Shown here: positions 21,426-30,848 of the stretch, in pieces
How positions within the stretch are numbered: the first letter of the stretch is position 1
Layout: every line of letters begins with the position of its first letter
Origin: Xiphydria camelus
Lineage: Eukaryota; Arthropoda; Insecta; Hymenoptera; Xiphydriidae
DNA length: 64,000 nt
Reading direction: 5' to 3'
Assembly (NCBI GenBank): GCA_963678675.1
Contig: OY783194.1
Coordinates: 17,227,370 to 17,291,369 of the forward strand
The notes under the pieces: model-generated
The model's database searches: none
What the model was told of the DNA's origin: nothing
What the model saw: the letters and a program-made list of their open reading frames with translations, nothing else
Program-made: the position numbers and the translations under genes

Positions 21426-22021
21426 TTTTAAACATAAAATGTTTCACTTTTTTGCCGAACATAACTCAAAATTGTTATTATCCTTACTGTCGATGGTAGA
21501 ATGAAACTAATATTCCACTGGTTAACTCAAAAAATTACGACGAAAATAATTCTGTGCTCAAATTTTATTGATATCAGTGGTATTTTTAATTTTGGTTCAA
21601 AACAATAGGGTTGATAAAGTGAATTTTCTGCTCATTTTCGTGTACTTGAACATTTTTCATAATATTTTATGAAATATATTTCATGACATCATAATATTTC
21701 TATACAATATTATTTAATGATTGTTCAATTAAATTAAAATTATTTGTACATGTATATTTGTAAGATAAATAATATTTCTGCGGGTATTATTTTTGTTTCT
21801 TTTTTGATGCGACATATTTTAGAATGCAGTGGATAAAACTGTTTATACATAGTTCAATAGAGACAAAGGGTCACAGATAAAATAATCTTAAAACTCATGA
21901 TATGGTGTTATTAAAACTTTGCGGTCTAGTGTCGGCATATAGCCGTCCAAATCTGTTTATAGCTGCGGAGATGTATTATGAAGCAACTCGCGCGTACGTT
22001 TATTTTTCTGAACGATAATAA
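21426..22021. other. AT-rich stretch, nothing recognised
   Basis: No coding frame above chance and no inverted ends found. Confidence 0.5.
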
Positions 22022-22220
22022 GGCCAGGTATCCACCGGATCGGGCCGACCACAATCGTCCAGATTTCTATCGCGCAACGAAATCGTTCACATACATTTCA
22101 ATCGGTACGTGTCCACCGACTCGATTTCAGTCGTGACCGATTGCAGTCGGGCGGCATCAGTCGTACAAAACGTTGCGTGCACGATCTTAATCGGCAGTCG
22201 GCTCCCGGCCAGTGTGTTTG
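22022..22220 (+). mobile_element. PIF/Harbinger-type end
   Basis: Starts GGCCAGGTATCCACCGGATC after TAA (22019-22021). The ~200 bases match, inverted, the end at 45269-45469, which is also followed by TAA. GGCC-initiated termini with a 3-bp TWA target suit PIF/Harbinger. Confidence 0.65.
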
Positions 22221-22325
22221 ATGCGTTTAAGTTTGAAGGCGGATATAAATGCAATGCTTTGCAAAAGTCCTCATCTTACGTGAGAAATTCCTAGCCAAAA
22301 ATGCTATCAAATCACTTAATACAGA

Positions 22326-22541
22326 GTGAAAGAAGCGCTGTACTTTGCATTAAATAAAGCAGTAATAATAGACAAAAGAATGTGCAAAACTCAGGATCAA
22401 GCAGAGAAGAGGCGACCTGCACGAGTGGCATTGCGTCGTGATCGGGAGCTTATGTGCATTTTCCGAAATAGTGAAACGGGAGTGGAGGACGTCGCGTGGG
22501 TTGAGGAGCAGGACGTCTCTACTGAGGATATATTTTATTAA
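22326..22541 (+). CDS. short ORF of unknown function next to the Harbinger-type end
   Basis: 71 codons, rich in Arg, Glu and Asp, containing EKRRPARVALRRDRELM. It could be an N-terminal exon of a Harbinger gene, since it lies just inside such an end, but I cannot match it. It stops 29 bases before the tRNA-cassette element. Confidence 0.25.
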   Translation: MKEALYFALNKAVIIDKRMCKTQDQAEKRRPARVALRRDRELMCIFRNSETGVEDVAWVEEQDVSTEDIFY

Positions 22542-22756
22542 ACGAAGTTTAAAAATGAAGTTGCTTGAACTGACAAAGGGACCCTTCGAAAGTCGGAGCA
22601 CCGATTGTAATGAATTTTTTTTTATAAATAAAGGGAAGTCCCCTGAGTAACGCTCATACTTTACTTTTGTCCAATGCGCCTTTGTTTATTAAAAAAAAAA
22701 GAAAATGTTTTGACGCGTAAAGTGTATACTGTAATGTAATACTCGGTATCCAAGAT

Positions 22757-22826
22757 AACGGCGTGGCGCAGTCGGCTAAGGCATAGACTTACCACGCGGG
22801 CGTCCCGCGTTCGATTCCCGTGCATG
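22757..22826 (+). other. tRNA-like module in left TIR
   Basis: Same A-box and B-box-like cores as at 1675-1745, with only a few base differences, and a TTTTATTTTT run after it. Confidence 0.65.
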
Positions 22827-22998
22827 CACTATCTTTTATTTTTGCCAATTTCGAACTTTTTCACTTTTTTTATTATTCAAACTATTGCTACTAATCTTTA
22901 GAAGTAAAATAAATCTAGGTAAGGCGAAAAAACAAAATTTAAAGACGTTCAATTACAAAAAGCATTTTCATTTATTCGTAACAAGTGAAATTTTAAAT

Positions 22999-25077
22999 TT
23001 AATTGGTATACTTATCGCTAATTCCATCGGACGATTCCGATGGTGATTCTGGGGCCGACATCTTACATACTTTAGGATGATAAATATCATATAAACACTT
23101 AAAACACAAAATCTCTTTACAGCAAGCACATTTCATAAACGTTACAAAACCGCAGTTACATTTTTGTTTCAAATTGCTCAATGGGAAACAGACATCATTT
23201 ATATTATTGAAAAAAGGTCTTTCTTCTATCAATTTAGACGCAAACCACGCATATTTAATCATCTCGGTGAATGCGGGCGCACTCAACTGATGATGAATAA
23301 TTGAGTGGATCTTGATTGCGTCTTCTCGAGATGACAGTTCTCGTTGTTCTTTTAATAAATCTGACACATTCTGTAATCTCTTCACAAAATTCTTCACTTG
23401 TCGATAAAAGTATACGTCACATGGTTGACACAAAGGGGTACATTTAGGAGGAATAATTTTTAATGTGCAAGTAACTTCCCCATCACTGTTTGTGAACACA
23501 TCGTCATACAAAGTACTATCGGCTTGACCACTCCACGAATCGACGAGCAAAACAAATTTATCTTCTTTAACATAAGGCTTCAACGTTGTCTCCAGAAATT
23601 TTCTGTATAAATGTGTAGTCAACTTACCTGATTTTGAGCAAGTAATTACAACATTTCCTAATTCTTTAGTAAGCTGTTCAACTTTTTTGGAAACTTGAGG
23701 ACCAAAATTATTTGCAGGTTCTTGCAGACAGATAAAAACGTGGGGGAGCAATTTACCAGATGCAGTGACGCTGTACTGTGCTGTATACGAATGAGTGAGC
23801 TTCGATAAGTTTCGTTTTTTAACGAGAACCATTTTCGCGCCTTTATAATCCAAACTCCTATTATATGCTGTATCATACTGACATCCGGTCTGGTCACTAT
23901 TGATGATGAAGTCGGGATGATAGTTAGGCATCAGAAACCTCGTTGCCATTCTGAATCTTTCCGCTGCTTCCAAAGTTTCCTCCAAGGTAGCCATGTCATT
24001 CTTACTGACGAATTTCGTGACTTTTCGTTGTCTTATTCCGTATTTTCCCTTGAAGTTCTGGACCCAGCAACTGCTTGCTCGTAATGTGAATTTCTCTGAA
24101 ATGTACGGAAAAGAACTGGATGTAGCCCACTGTTGTAGATCTCGTGTCGTCACTTGCTCTAATCGGCTTCTCGTTTCTTCAAACCGTTCGAATGTTCCAG
24201 AGTTAATCATCCCTATTTTGTCATTCCTAGTGCCACTTTTCTGGACATCCTTTTTCCATTGAATTAGATAATCCTTCCTTTTCAGCCGTGTGCAACCATG
24301 AGCGTGCAGAGTCTTCAAACTCCACTTGGGATGAGCCTGGGCGAGGGCCACAGCTTTGGCCTTGTACTCCAACGGGATGTAATCTTTCGAAGATGGTTCC
24401 TCGTCGTCATCAGGACTGTAATTCTGGCTGTAATCTGTATCCATCGCTGGATCTGGACACTGCAAGAAGAAAATAAAAAAACACAAATCCAATGAAGTCA
24501 TGAGAACATTTCCAGAGCAAAAAATACAAGATTACACATTACAGAAACATACCTCTTCATATAGTTGCTCTTCATCTGGTTCTTCCGAAGTGATAAGGTC
24601 CTCGTCAACGATAAAATGGCCCGTAGTTATAATATCTTTTATTGTTTGAGCCAATTCCTTTGCCAAAACAATCTCTCGACTTGTGAATTTGTTTGGAGCC
24701 GAGGCATCCTTAATTTTCAATCCATCCTCCTCCAGAATCTCTGACACAAGGAACCAAGAATTCGAGAAAGTTATTCTCATATCTTCCTCATACTTCAAGC
24801 ACTCATTACTTATGGGCGATTCTTGACGTTCAGGTATTCCTGACTCGTTTTCCATTTTCCAAAATACCTTCCAAAGTGTACTAGGTGAACGTTGGAAGAA
24901 AACTGATGATAAGACCTCCATCACGTCGACTTTTAAGACATTTTCGAACAAAGGGGGAAATTTTGGGAGTAGCTTCGTAGAATAATGAGTAACTGGTAAT
25001 TGTAGGACATTTTCTAGGTTTCCAGACGAACAGCATAATACCCCGCTGACAATAAGAAGGGTTAGAGTGTATAACAT
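22999..25077 (-). CDS. spliced pogo/CENP-B-like DDE transposase, 661 aa
   Basis: Exon 1 is 25077-24553 (175 codons, ending in EE before GTATGT). Exon 2 is 24459-22999 after a TTCTTGCAG acceptor; both junctions are phase 0. Exon 2 has an N-terminal helix-turn-helix region, then a CENP-B-type DNA-binding segment (LQQWATSS..FTLRASSCW), a DDE core with FIINSDQTGCQYD, VLLVDSWSGQAD and PPKCTPLCQPCDVYFYRQVK, and a cysteine-rich tail (CNCGFVTFMKCACCKEILCF). No stop or frameshift breaks it. The first ~18 residues of the ORF are hydrophobic, so the true start may be further in. A decayed relative lies at 48260-49845. Confidence 0.82.
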
Positions 25078-25282
25078 AGCAATGAGTAATTGACCCTGGT
25101 GTTGACGTCACGAGTGAATTACCACCAAATTTAATGAATGTTTCGTAGGAAAATGAGTAATTTGCACTTACCCGGCATTGACGTCATTTAATGTGAAACA
25201 TAGAAATTGTTACCAAAATTTCACTAATTGCCTTCGAATGACACTTACCTGGTGTTAACGTCACGAGTGAATTACCACCAAA

Positions 25283-28200
25283 GAGCCTAGCCGTATAAGC
25301 AGGGTAAAAGTGCCCTTGCCTATTTTCAAAAAATTATTTTTTTTTCAGGTTAATAATCCAAAAACAAGTTTCGGTACAAAATTTCAGATTTTTATCTAAC
25401 GATTTGTAACAATTATATTCAAAAATGAAATTTTTAAACTTATGCATTCAAAAATCGAATGAGTTATCAAAAAATTCTAAAAAAATTCAGAAAAATTACC
25501 AAGCCTAAATATTAGTCAAAACTGGTAAAAAAGAAAAAAAAAGGATAAATAAATTGGAGAAAAAAATTATTGAAACTTTTAGACCTTTATTTTGACCCTT
25601 TTCCAGTGAGTGACCAACGTCCCCATTTTTTTTCTGAACTATTTTCTTCATTTGAATGTAAAATATGCTATTTCGGAATTTTTTTAATTGGTGCTTCATA
25701 CCAAAATTACTTCTAATATTGGTTATAATTGAATTTTAGCAACATTAATGTATACATTCAAAAATAATTGCTCAGAAACGTACATTTTCATTTTTAAATG
25801 TTGGCGCCAACGACAATGTAGTACATATTGAGACACCAAGTTGAAAAAATTCATATTATTTTTCATAAAATATGAAAATATCATCTATCACTGTTGATTA
25901 CAGTTTCAATAAATGATTTAAATGTTTTGAAGTGGAAATTTTTATCAAATTTTGATCCACTAAATACTTTAAGAATAAAAAAACTAATGTTTGACAATTA
26001 ATGTAAGTACAGTATTCATATCGACAAATTAAACAGCAGTTTAAGCCAAAGTGTGACTGATGTATCAGTATTTTATTCTTAACTTTTCTTGCTTAGGTGT
26101 AAAAAAAGCAAAAATATGGAAGACATTGGTGCAGATAATAAGAAATCAAAATGTACAAACTGTAGTGTAGTGCTTCGGAAGACTAGTGGAAGAGCAAAAA
26201 CTGTACTAACAGTTGTGGAAGCTGAAAATTATTCGAAAAGAGCAGACAAACAAATTAATATTGGTGATGTTTTGTGCTCCAAATGTCGAATGATAATTTA
26301 TCGTGACAAAAATAATGTTGAAGAAAAATCTGAAAGCAAGTCTTCAAATGAAAATTCGTATAGTTTAGAGCCACAGTGTTCGTGGTCGTCAAATAACTCC
26401 AGCGAGTCCAACTCACAATCTTCTACTGAAGATCCTACATTTCAACCGAATACATATAACACAAGTACTTCAGAAAAGGAATTTGTTGACATGCCTATTC
26501 AAAGAGTTGTATCAACACACAACTACTGTTTCATATGCAATAGTTCAGCTCGACTCATTAATGCACCATTTGATGCTCGCCTACAAGCTTACACGAAAAA
26601 AAATATATTTATTCCAAATGGAAACAGGTGTTGCGAACACCATTTAATAAAGAAAAAGTTTTTTGACGGCGAATTACAGCGATTAAGGATCCATTCAAAC
26701 ACTAGCTCTATTGAAGTATCTGAACTCAAAAAACTACTCGAACAAATATCTATTAAAAGTAATGCAACGATCGCAGATAAAGTAGGTGATTTTTCACTAC
26801 CCGAAGAACAACTGAAAACATTCACAGGTTTAACTTGGGAAAACATCATGCAACTACGTGACATGTTAACATCGATGAGAAAATCAGAGTGTCGCAATGT
26901 GACACAAGCACTTGTCGTTTTTCTCTTTAAATTGCGTAGTGGCAATTCTAACAATATGATTTCTGCAGTTTTGGGTATCGATAGGCCACAGCAAGTATCT
27001 GATTATTTCAATGAGGTCCTTAATTCTTTTGAAAAGGACGTGTTACCATTACGTTTTGGATTCGGATCAATATCTCGTGCCGATCTTATTACCCATCACA
27101 CGTCTAATATGGCTCGAAGATTGTATAATGTCAATGATAAATTGTTACTAATTTTTGACGGTACATATATTCGACACGAGAAAAGTAAAAATAACGAATA
27201 TCAACGTAAATCATTTTCCGTTCAAAAGGGGGTTCCATTGTGTAAACCATTTACGATATGCACTACTGATGGATACGTTGTTGATGTTCCTGGGCCCTTT
27301 TACGCTAAACAGAATGATGCAGAAATTATGAAGATTGTTCTGCAAGATCCGAATGGTTTACAAAAGCTTATGACAAAAGGAGATATTTGTATTGTAGACC
27401 GCGGTTTTCGTGATGTGGTGGAGCATTTAAAAACAAAAGGATATGAAGTTCTTATGCCTGCATTGAAGGGAAAACGAAATCAATTAACAACCATGGAATC
27501 GAATGATTCTCGACGAGTAACTAAAGTTCGATGGGTCGTAGAGGCAATTCATGGTATAATTGGTCAGAAATATCGCCTTCTTCACAACAAATTAAATAAC
27601 AAATTGTTGCCGAAAGTTAGTTTACTCTGCCGAATTGCTTGTTTCCTGCAAAACATGTTTGGCAAACGCTTGGATTCGGATGTAGACATGTGCGATCAGA
27701 TTGTTGCGCAAATGAATTCCCGCCAGAATGTAGATAATCATTTGGCAGAAGAAGTTGAAAATCAACGGTGGAGTCGAAGAAAAGCTCAATTTAACCAATT
27801 AACCTCATCCGATCTGTTAGATTTTCCAGAGATGACTGAGAAGGACTTAAAGATATTGTTTACCGGAACATATCAACTATCTCAAGCTATTTCTTATTTA
27901 GCAGAGATGATGAATACAAACAATGAAATCGATCTTCATTATCATAAAGAGAAGCAAGATATTATTAAGGTTCAAGTTAGGTCTCGACATATTAACAGCA
28001 AGACGTACAAATGTTTTGTACAGTATGTGCCGAATTACACTGGCCATACAGGCATTTCACGGTATACATGCGAATGTGCGAACGGAAAACGCACAGTAGG
28101 TTGCTGTTCTCATGTAGCAGCAGTTATCTATTATTTATCACATGCTCGATATTTATCAAAAGTTGTTAGACCTGCTGAAATCCTCAGTAATCTTTTTACC

Positions 28201-28989
28201 GTGACAGGCGTAAATCCAGTGATAAACGAAGACAGCGATGAAGACTAATAATTTCAAAATTCCTTAAGAATATAATTTTGCATATACTTAAAAACATAAC
28301 ATAATGAATAATACCAAGTTCAAAAATGAATAACGACATGAAAATACGTAATGCAATTTTTGGAAACCTTTTTCACACATTATTAAATAATAAACGTTTA
28401 TAAAATTACTGTGCAACTCTTTTTTGTCTACCTTATTGGTAACATTTCTGTACTGTTATTTAATTTTTGTAAATGTAATATTATTTTTACATCAAAGTTG
28501 CAGTTAAATATATTTTATCTCCATCAATTTAACCGATAAAGTTAAATAAAAATCATATTTTTTATAATTTCCATGTGATGCACCCTTTCAAAAATTCTGA
28601 ATTTCCTAGATGTTATAGAAAATTGTGACAAAATGTAAGAAAAAAATTTTCAAGTTGGTCATTTGTCTAGATCATATTTTAATATATTTTTTAAAACTTA
28701 ACAATTTTTTTTCTCCATTAAAATAAATACGGAAGTCAGTTTTTTTACGTGGTTTCAAATATTCGGACGTAACTGAATTTTCATAATTTTTGCAAAATTT
28801 TTTATTCATTTTTTCTATTTATTACGTGTACAGATTGAAAAAATTGATTTTTAAACGTAACTATTGCAATTCGTTGGATAAAAATTTGAAATTTTGTGAA
28901 TAATTTTTTTTTAAGTTATCAATGTAAGAAAAATTCCATTTGTCAAAAATAAGCAAGGGCACTTTTACTCTGCTTATACGGCTAAGCTC
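25283..28989 (+). mobile_element. Spy-like transposon, insertion between AAA and TTT without duplication
   Basis: The inverted ends start GAGCCTAGCCGTATAAGCAG and finish CTGCTTATACGGCTAAGCTC, with about 37 bp paired and few mismatches. They are flanked by AAA (25280-25282) and TTT (28990-28992). The uninterrupted target ACCACCAAATTTAATG is present at 25121 and at 1971, so nothing was duplicated. As I recall, this AAA/TTT habit was reported for the Spy group related to ISL2EU and PIF/Harbinger. It has one gene (26089-28248) and ~0.8 kb non-coding arms. Confidence 0.85.
26089..28248 (+). CDS. DDE transposase with C-terminal SWIM zinc finger, 719 aa
   Basis: A single intact frame. The ORF starts at MLRCKKSK; an in-frame Met ten codons on (MEDIGADN) is an equally good start. 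Domains: two CxxC-type clusters near residues 24-66 (KCTNCS..LCSKC), a second zinc-like region near 147-186 (YCFICN..RCCEHH), a DDE core near 353-500 with LIFDGTYIRHE, ICIVDRGFRDVV and VRWVVEAIHG as likely D, D and E, and a SWIM finger near 661-678 (CECANGKRTVGCCSHV). It would cut and paste the surrounding element; the fingers probably bind DNA. A broken relative is at 5165-5760. Confidence 0.87.
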   Translation: MLRCKKSKNMEDIGADNKKSKCTNCSVVLRKTSGRAKTVLTVVEAENYSKRADKQINIGDVLCSKCRMIIYRDKNNVEEKSESKSSNENSYSLEPQCSWSSNNSSESNSQSSTEDPTFQPNTYNTSTSEKEFVDMPIQRVVSTHNYCFICNSSARLINAPFDARLQAYTKKNIFIPNGNRCCEHHLIKKKFFDGELQRLRIHSNTSSIEVSELKKLLEQISIKSNATIADKVGDFSLPEEQLKTFTGLTWENIMQLRDMLTSMRKSECRNVTQALVVFLFKLRSGNSNNMISAVLGIDRPQQVSDYFNEVLNSFEKDVLPLRFGFGSISRADLITHHTSNMARRLYNVNDKLLLIFDGTYIRHEKSKNNEYQRKSFSVQKGVPLCKPFTICTTDGYVVDVPGPFYAKQNDAEIMKIVLQDPNGLQKLMTKGDICIVDRGFRDVVEHLKTKGYEVLMPALKGKRNQLTTMESNDSRRVTKVRWVVEAIHGIIGQKYRLLHNKLNNKLLPKVSLLCRIACFLQNMFGKRLDSDVDMCDQIVAQMNSRQNVDNHLAEEVENQRWSRRKAQFNQLTSSDLLDFPEMTEKDLKILFTGTYQLSQAISYLAEMMNTNNEIDLHYHKEKQDIIKVQVRSRHINSKTYKCFVQYVPNYTGHTGISRYTCECANGKRTVGCCSHVAAVIYYLSHARYLSKVVRPAEILSNLFTVTGVNPVINEDSDED

Positions 28990-29256
28990 TTTAATGAATG
29001 TTTCGTAGGAAAATGAGTAATTTGCACTTACCCGGCATTGACGTCATTTAATGTGAAGCATAGAAATTGTCACCAAAACTTCACTAATTTGCCTTCGAAT
29101 GATTAGTAACAATCGTTCAAAATATAGTTTTAAATGCAAAAAAATTGTTTATTCACGTTACCTAGATTTATTTTACTTCTAAAGATTAGTAGCAATAGTT
29201 TGAATAATAAAAAAAGTGAAAAAGTTCGAAATTGGCAAAAAAAAAAAGATAGGCAT

Positions 29257-29327
29257 GCACGGGAATCGAACGCGGGACGCCCGCGTGGTAAGTCTATGCC
29301 TTAGCCGACTGCGCCACGCCGTTATCT
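29257..29327 (-). other. tRNA-like module in right TIR
   Basis: Inverted counterpart of 22757-22826, with identical box cores. Confidence 0.65.
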
Positions 29328-29512
29328 TGGATACCGAGTATTACATTACAGTACACACTTTACGCGTCAAAACAATTTCTTTTTTTTAAATAAACAAAGG
29401 CGCATTGGACAAAAGTAAAGTATGAGCGTTACTCAGGGGACTTCCCTTTATTTATAAAAAAAAAAAATTCATTACAATCGGTGCTCCGACTTTCGAAGGG
29501 TCCCCTTGTGAG

Positions 29513-30390
29513 TGAATATATGTTTTCTAATGTTTTCCGTTGATACGAAGAGTGAGAACGAGGATGCAGTGCATAAAGAAATATACCGTAGTAGACTATA
29601 AACGTTACATCAATCGTGTTGGGCTTCCACTCGGATAAAAGACGCTGTTGATACACAATTAGAGAATAGCGAATAATGAAGAGTTTATTTAAACAGCTCC
29701 TATATACAGCATCCTCGTTCTGACTATGTATGATGCTATTGTTTAGCAGGACCGTCTCGAAATATAGTCAATCTCTTCCTAATATTCATCTGATATTTGA
29801 AAGCAGTATAAACGGCAAGCTCAAGAATGACTTACAAAAGTTACGTCTTATGTAAGATTTAAGGGGGGGGGGGGGCATCTGGAATCTTACAGTATCTTAC
29901 ACTGGGGGGAAGGGGGTCAAAAAGAGGCCAAAAACGTCTTACGTAATATATGGATGGCCCCTAATACACTAAAATCCAAACCGTTCTCTCCTCTCCGGTG
30001 ACCCCTTCTTTGAAATGCTTATCTTTCAGGAAATAACTGTTGCTACTGTACGAAGAGTTTTGCAACGAGTTTCCGGGTACTCTTCAGAGTTTTCATTAAT
30101 TATTTATTCCTCTTTATAACTATCTCAAATTTCTTTTAGCATAGAAAAATAGTACACTGAATAAGCTTAACAATTATTATAGTCTTGCCTTTGTTTATTT
30201 TTAAATTCCTAAACTTATCAGTAGATTTTGTATTTTTTTCTCAGTGTACGCAGACTTTTGCAAAGCACTGTATATCAGCGATGCTCGATGCATAGGCGAT
30301 GCAGAGGGTTGGCTGTGTAAACACCAACATACTCGAGTTCGAGTGGCAAGTTTTTTAGTATCGCCTGTATTTAATACGTATTGAAAGACT
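29513..30390. other. stretch without recognisable gene
   Basis: Contains a G-run near 29863 and a GGGGGGAAGGGGG tract near 29904; otherwise AT-rich. No gene or paired ends seen. Confidence 0.5.
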
Positions 30391-30402
30391 AGTATTACGC
30401 GG

Positions 30403-30799
30403 GTCGCCGGCAGTAGCCGAGTGGTCTAAATGCTGGCCTCTCGAAGACTGCTCGGGCGATAGGTCTAGGGTTCGAATCCCGGCTTGCGGAAAAATAATTT
30501 TTCCGGGATCCGGGGATCGAGCTAAGACCGGCTGTACTCGGGGAGGGGAGGGGGGGCTTCTGCATGGAGGACCCCCTTCCCCAGTGAGTGAGGACAGGGA
30601 GGGGCCCCCCCTCTGGTTGGGACACCTGGGAGGGCTAGGGGACTCCTGCATGCCATCTGCATGGAGGCCCTGGGCTCACCGGGGGTCGTGGGCGGAGGGG
30701 GGACTCCTCTCTGTCTGAGTGGCCCCAAGTGTGGCTCGGGTACAATGGTCCAAAAAGGACTGAGTGCCCGTTAAATGCTAAGTACAGTAAGTACAGTAC
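30403..30799 (+). mobile_element. tRNA-derived SINE with 12-bp target duplication
   Basis: The head resembles a tRNA of the Ser/Leu class: GTAGCCGAGTGG (A box) and GGTTCGAATCCC-like B box (GGGTTCGAATCCC) at 30413-30482. A G/C-rich body follows, and the tail consists of TAAGTACAG repeats. AGTATTACGCGG is repeated at 30391-30402 and 30800-30811. The overlapping minus-strand frames are not genes. Confidence 0.88.
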
Positions 30800-30848
30800 A
30801 GTATTACGCGGATGGTTTACGCTTTTTATTTTCCCTACAAGTTGTGCA

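Larger units (their letters stand above)
22570..29512 (-). mobile_element. full-length tRNA-cassette pogo/CENP-B-type transposon
   Basis: The termini CTGACAAAGGGACCC and GGGTCCCCTTGTGAG are flanked by a perfect TGAA duplication (22566-22569, 29513-29516). Long inverted ends each carry an inward tRNA-like module, as in the short copy at 1485-2497. The element encodes one spliced transposase (minus strand) and has been entered by the Spy-like element at 25283-28989. Near the right side, a block with CACGAGTGAATTACCACC is present twice (about 25108 and 25262). Confidence 0.88.

Noticed and set aside
30403..30490. A tRNA-Ser or Leu gene
   Set aside because: It is the head of a SINE with a 12-bp duplication and a repeat tail.
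30355..30728. Proline-rich minus-strand proteins over the SINE
   Set aside because: Several overlapping frames arise from the GC-rich SINE body; none has a domain or a start context.
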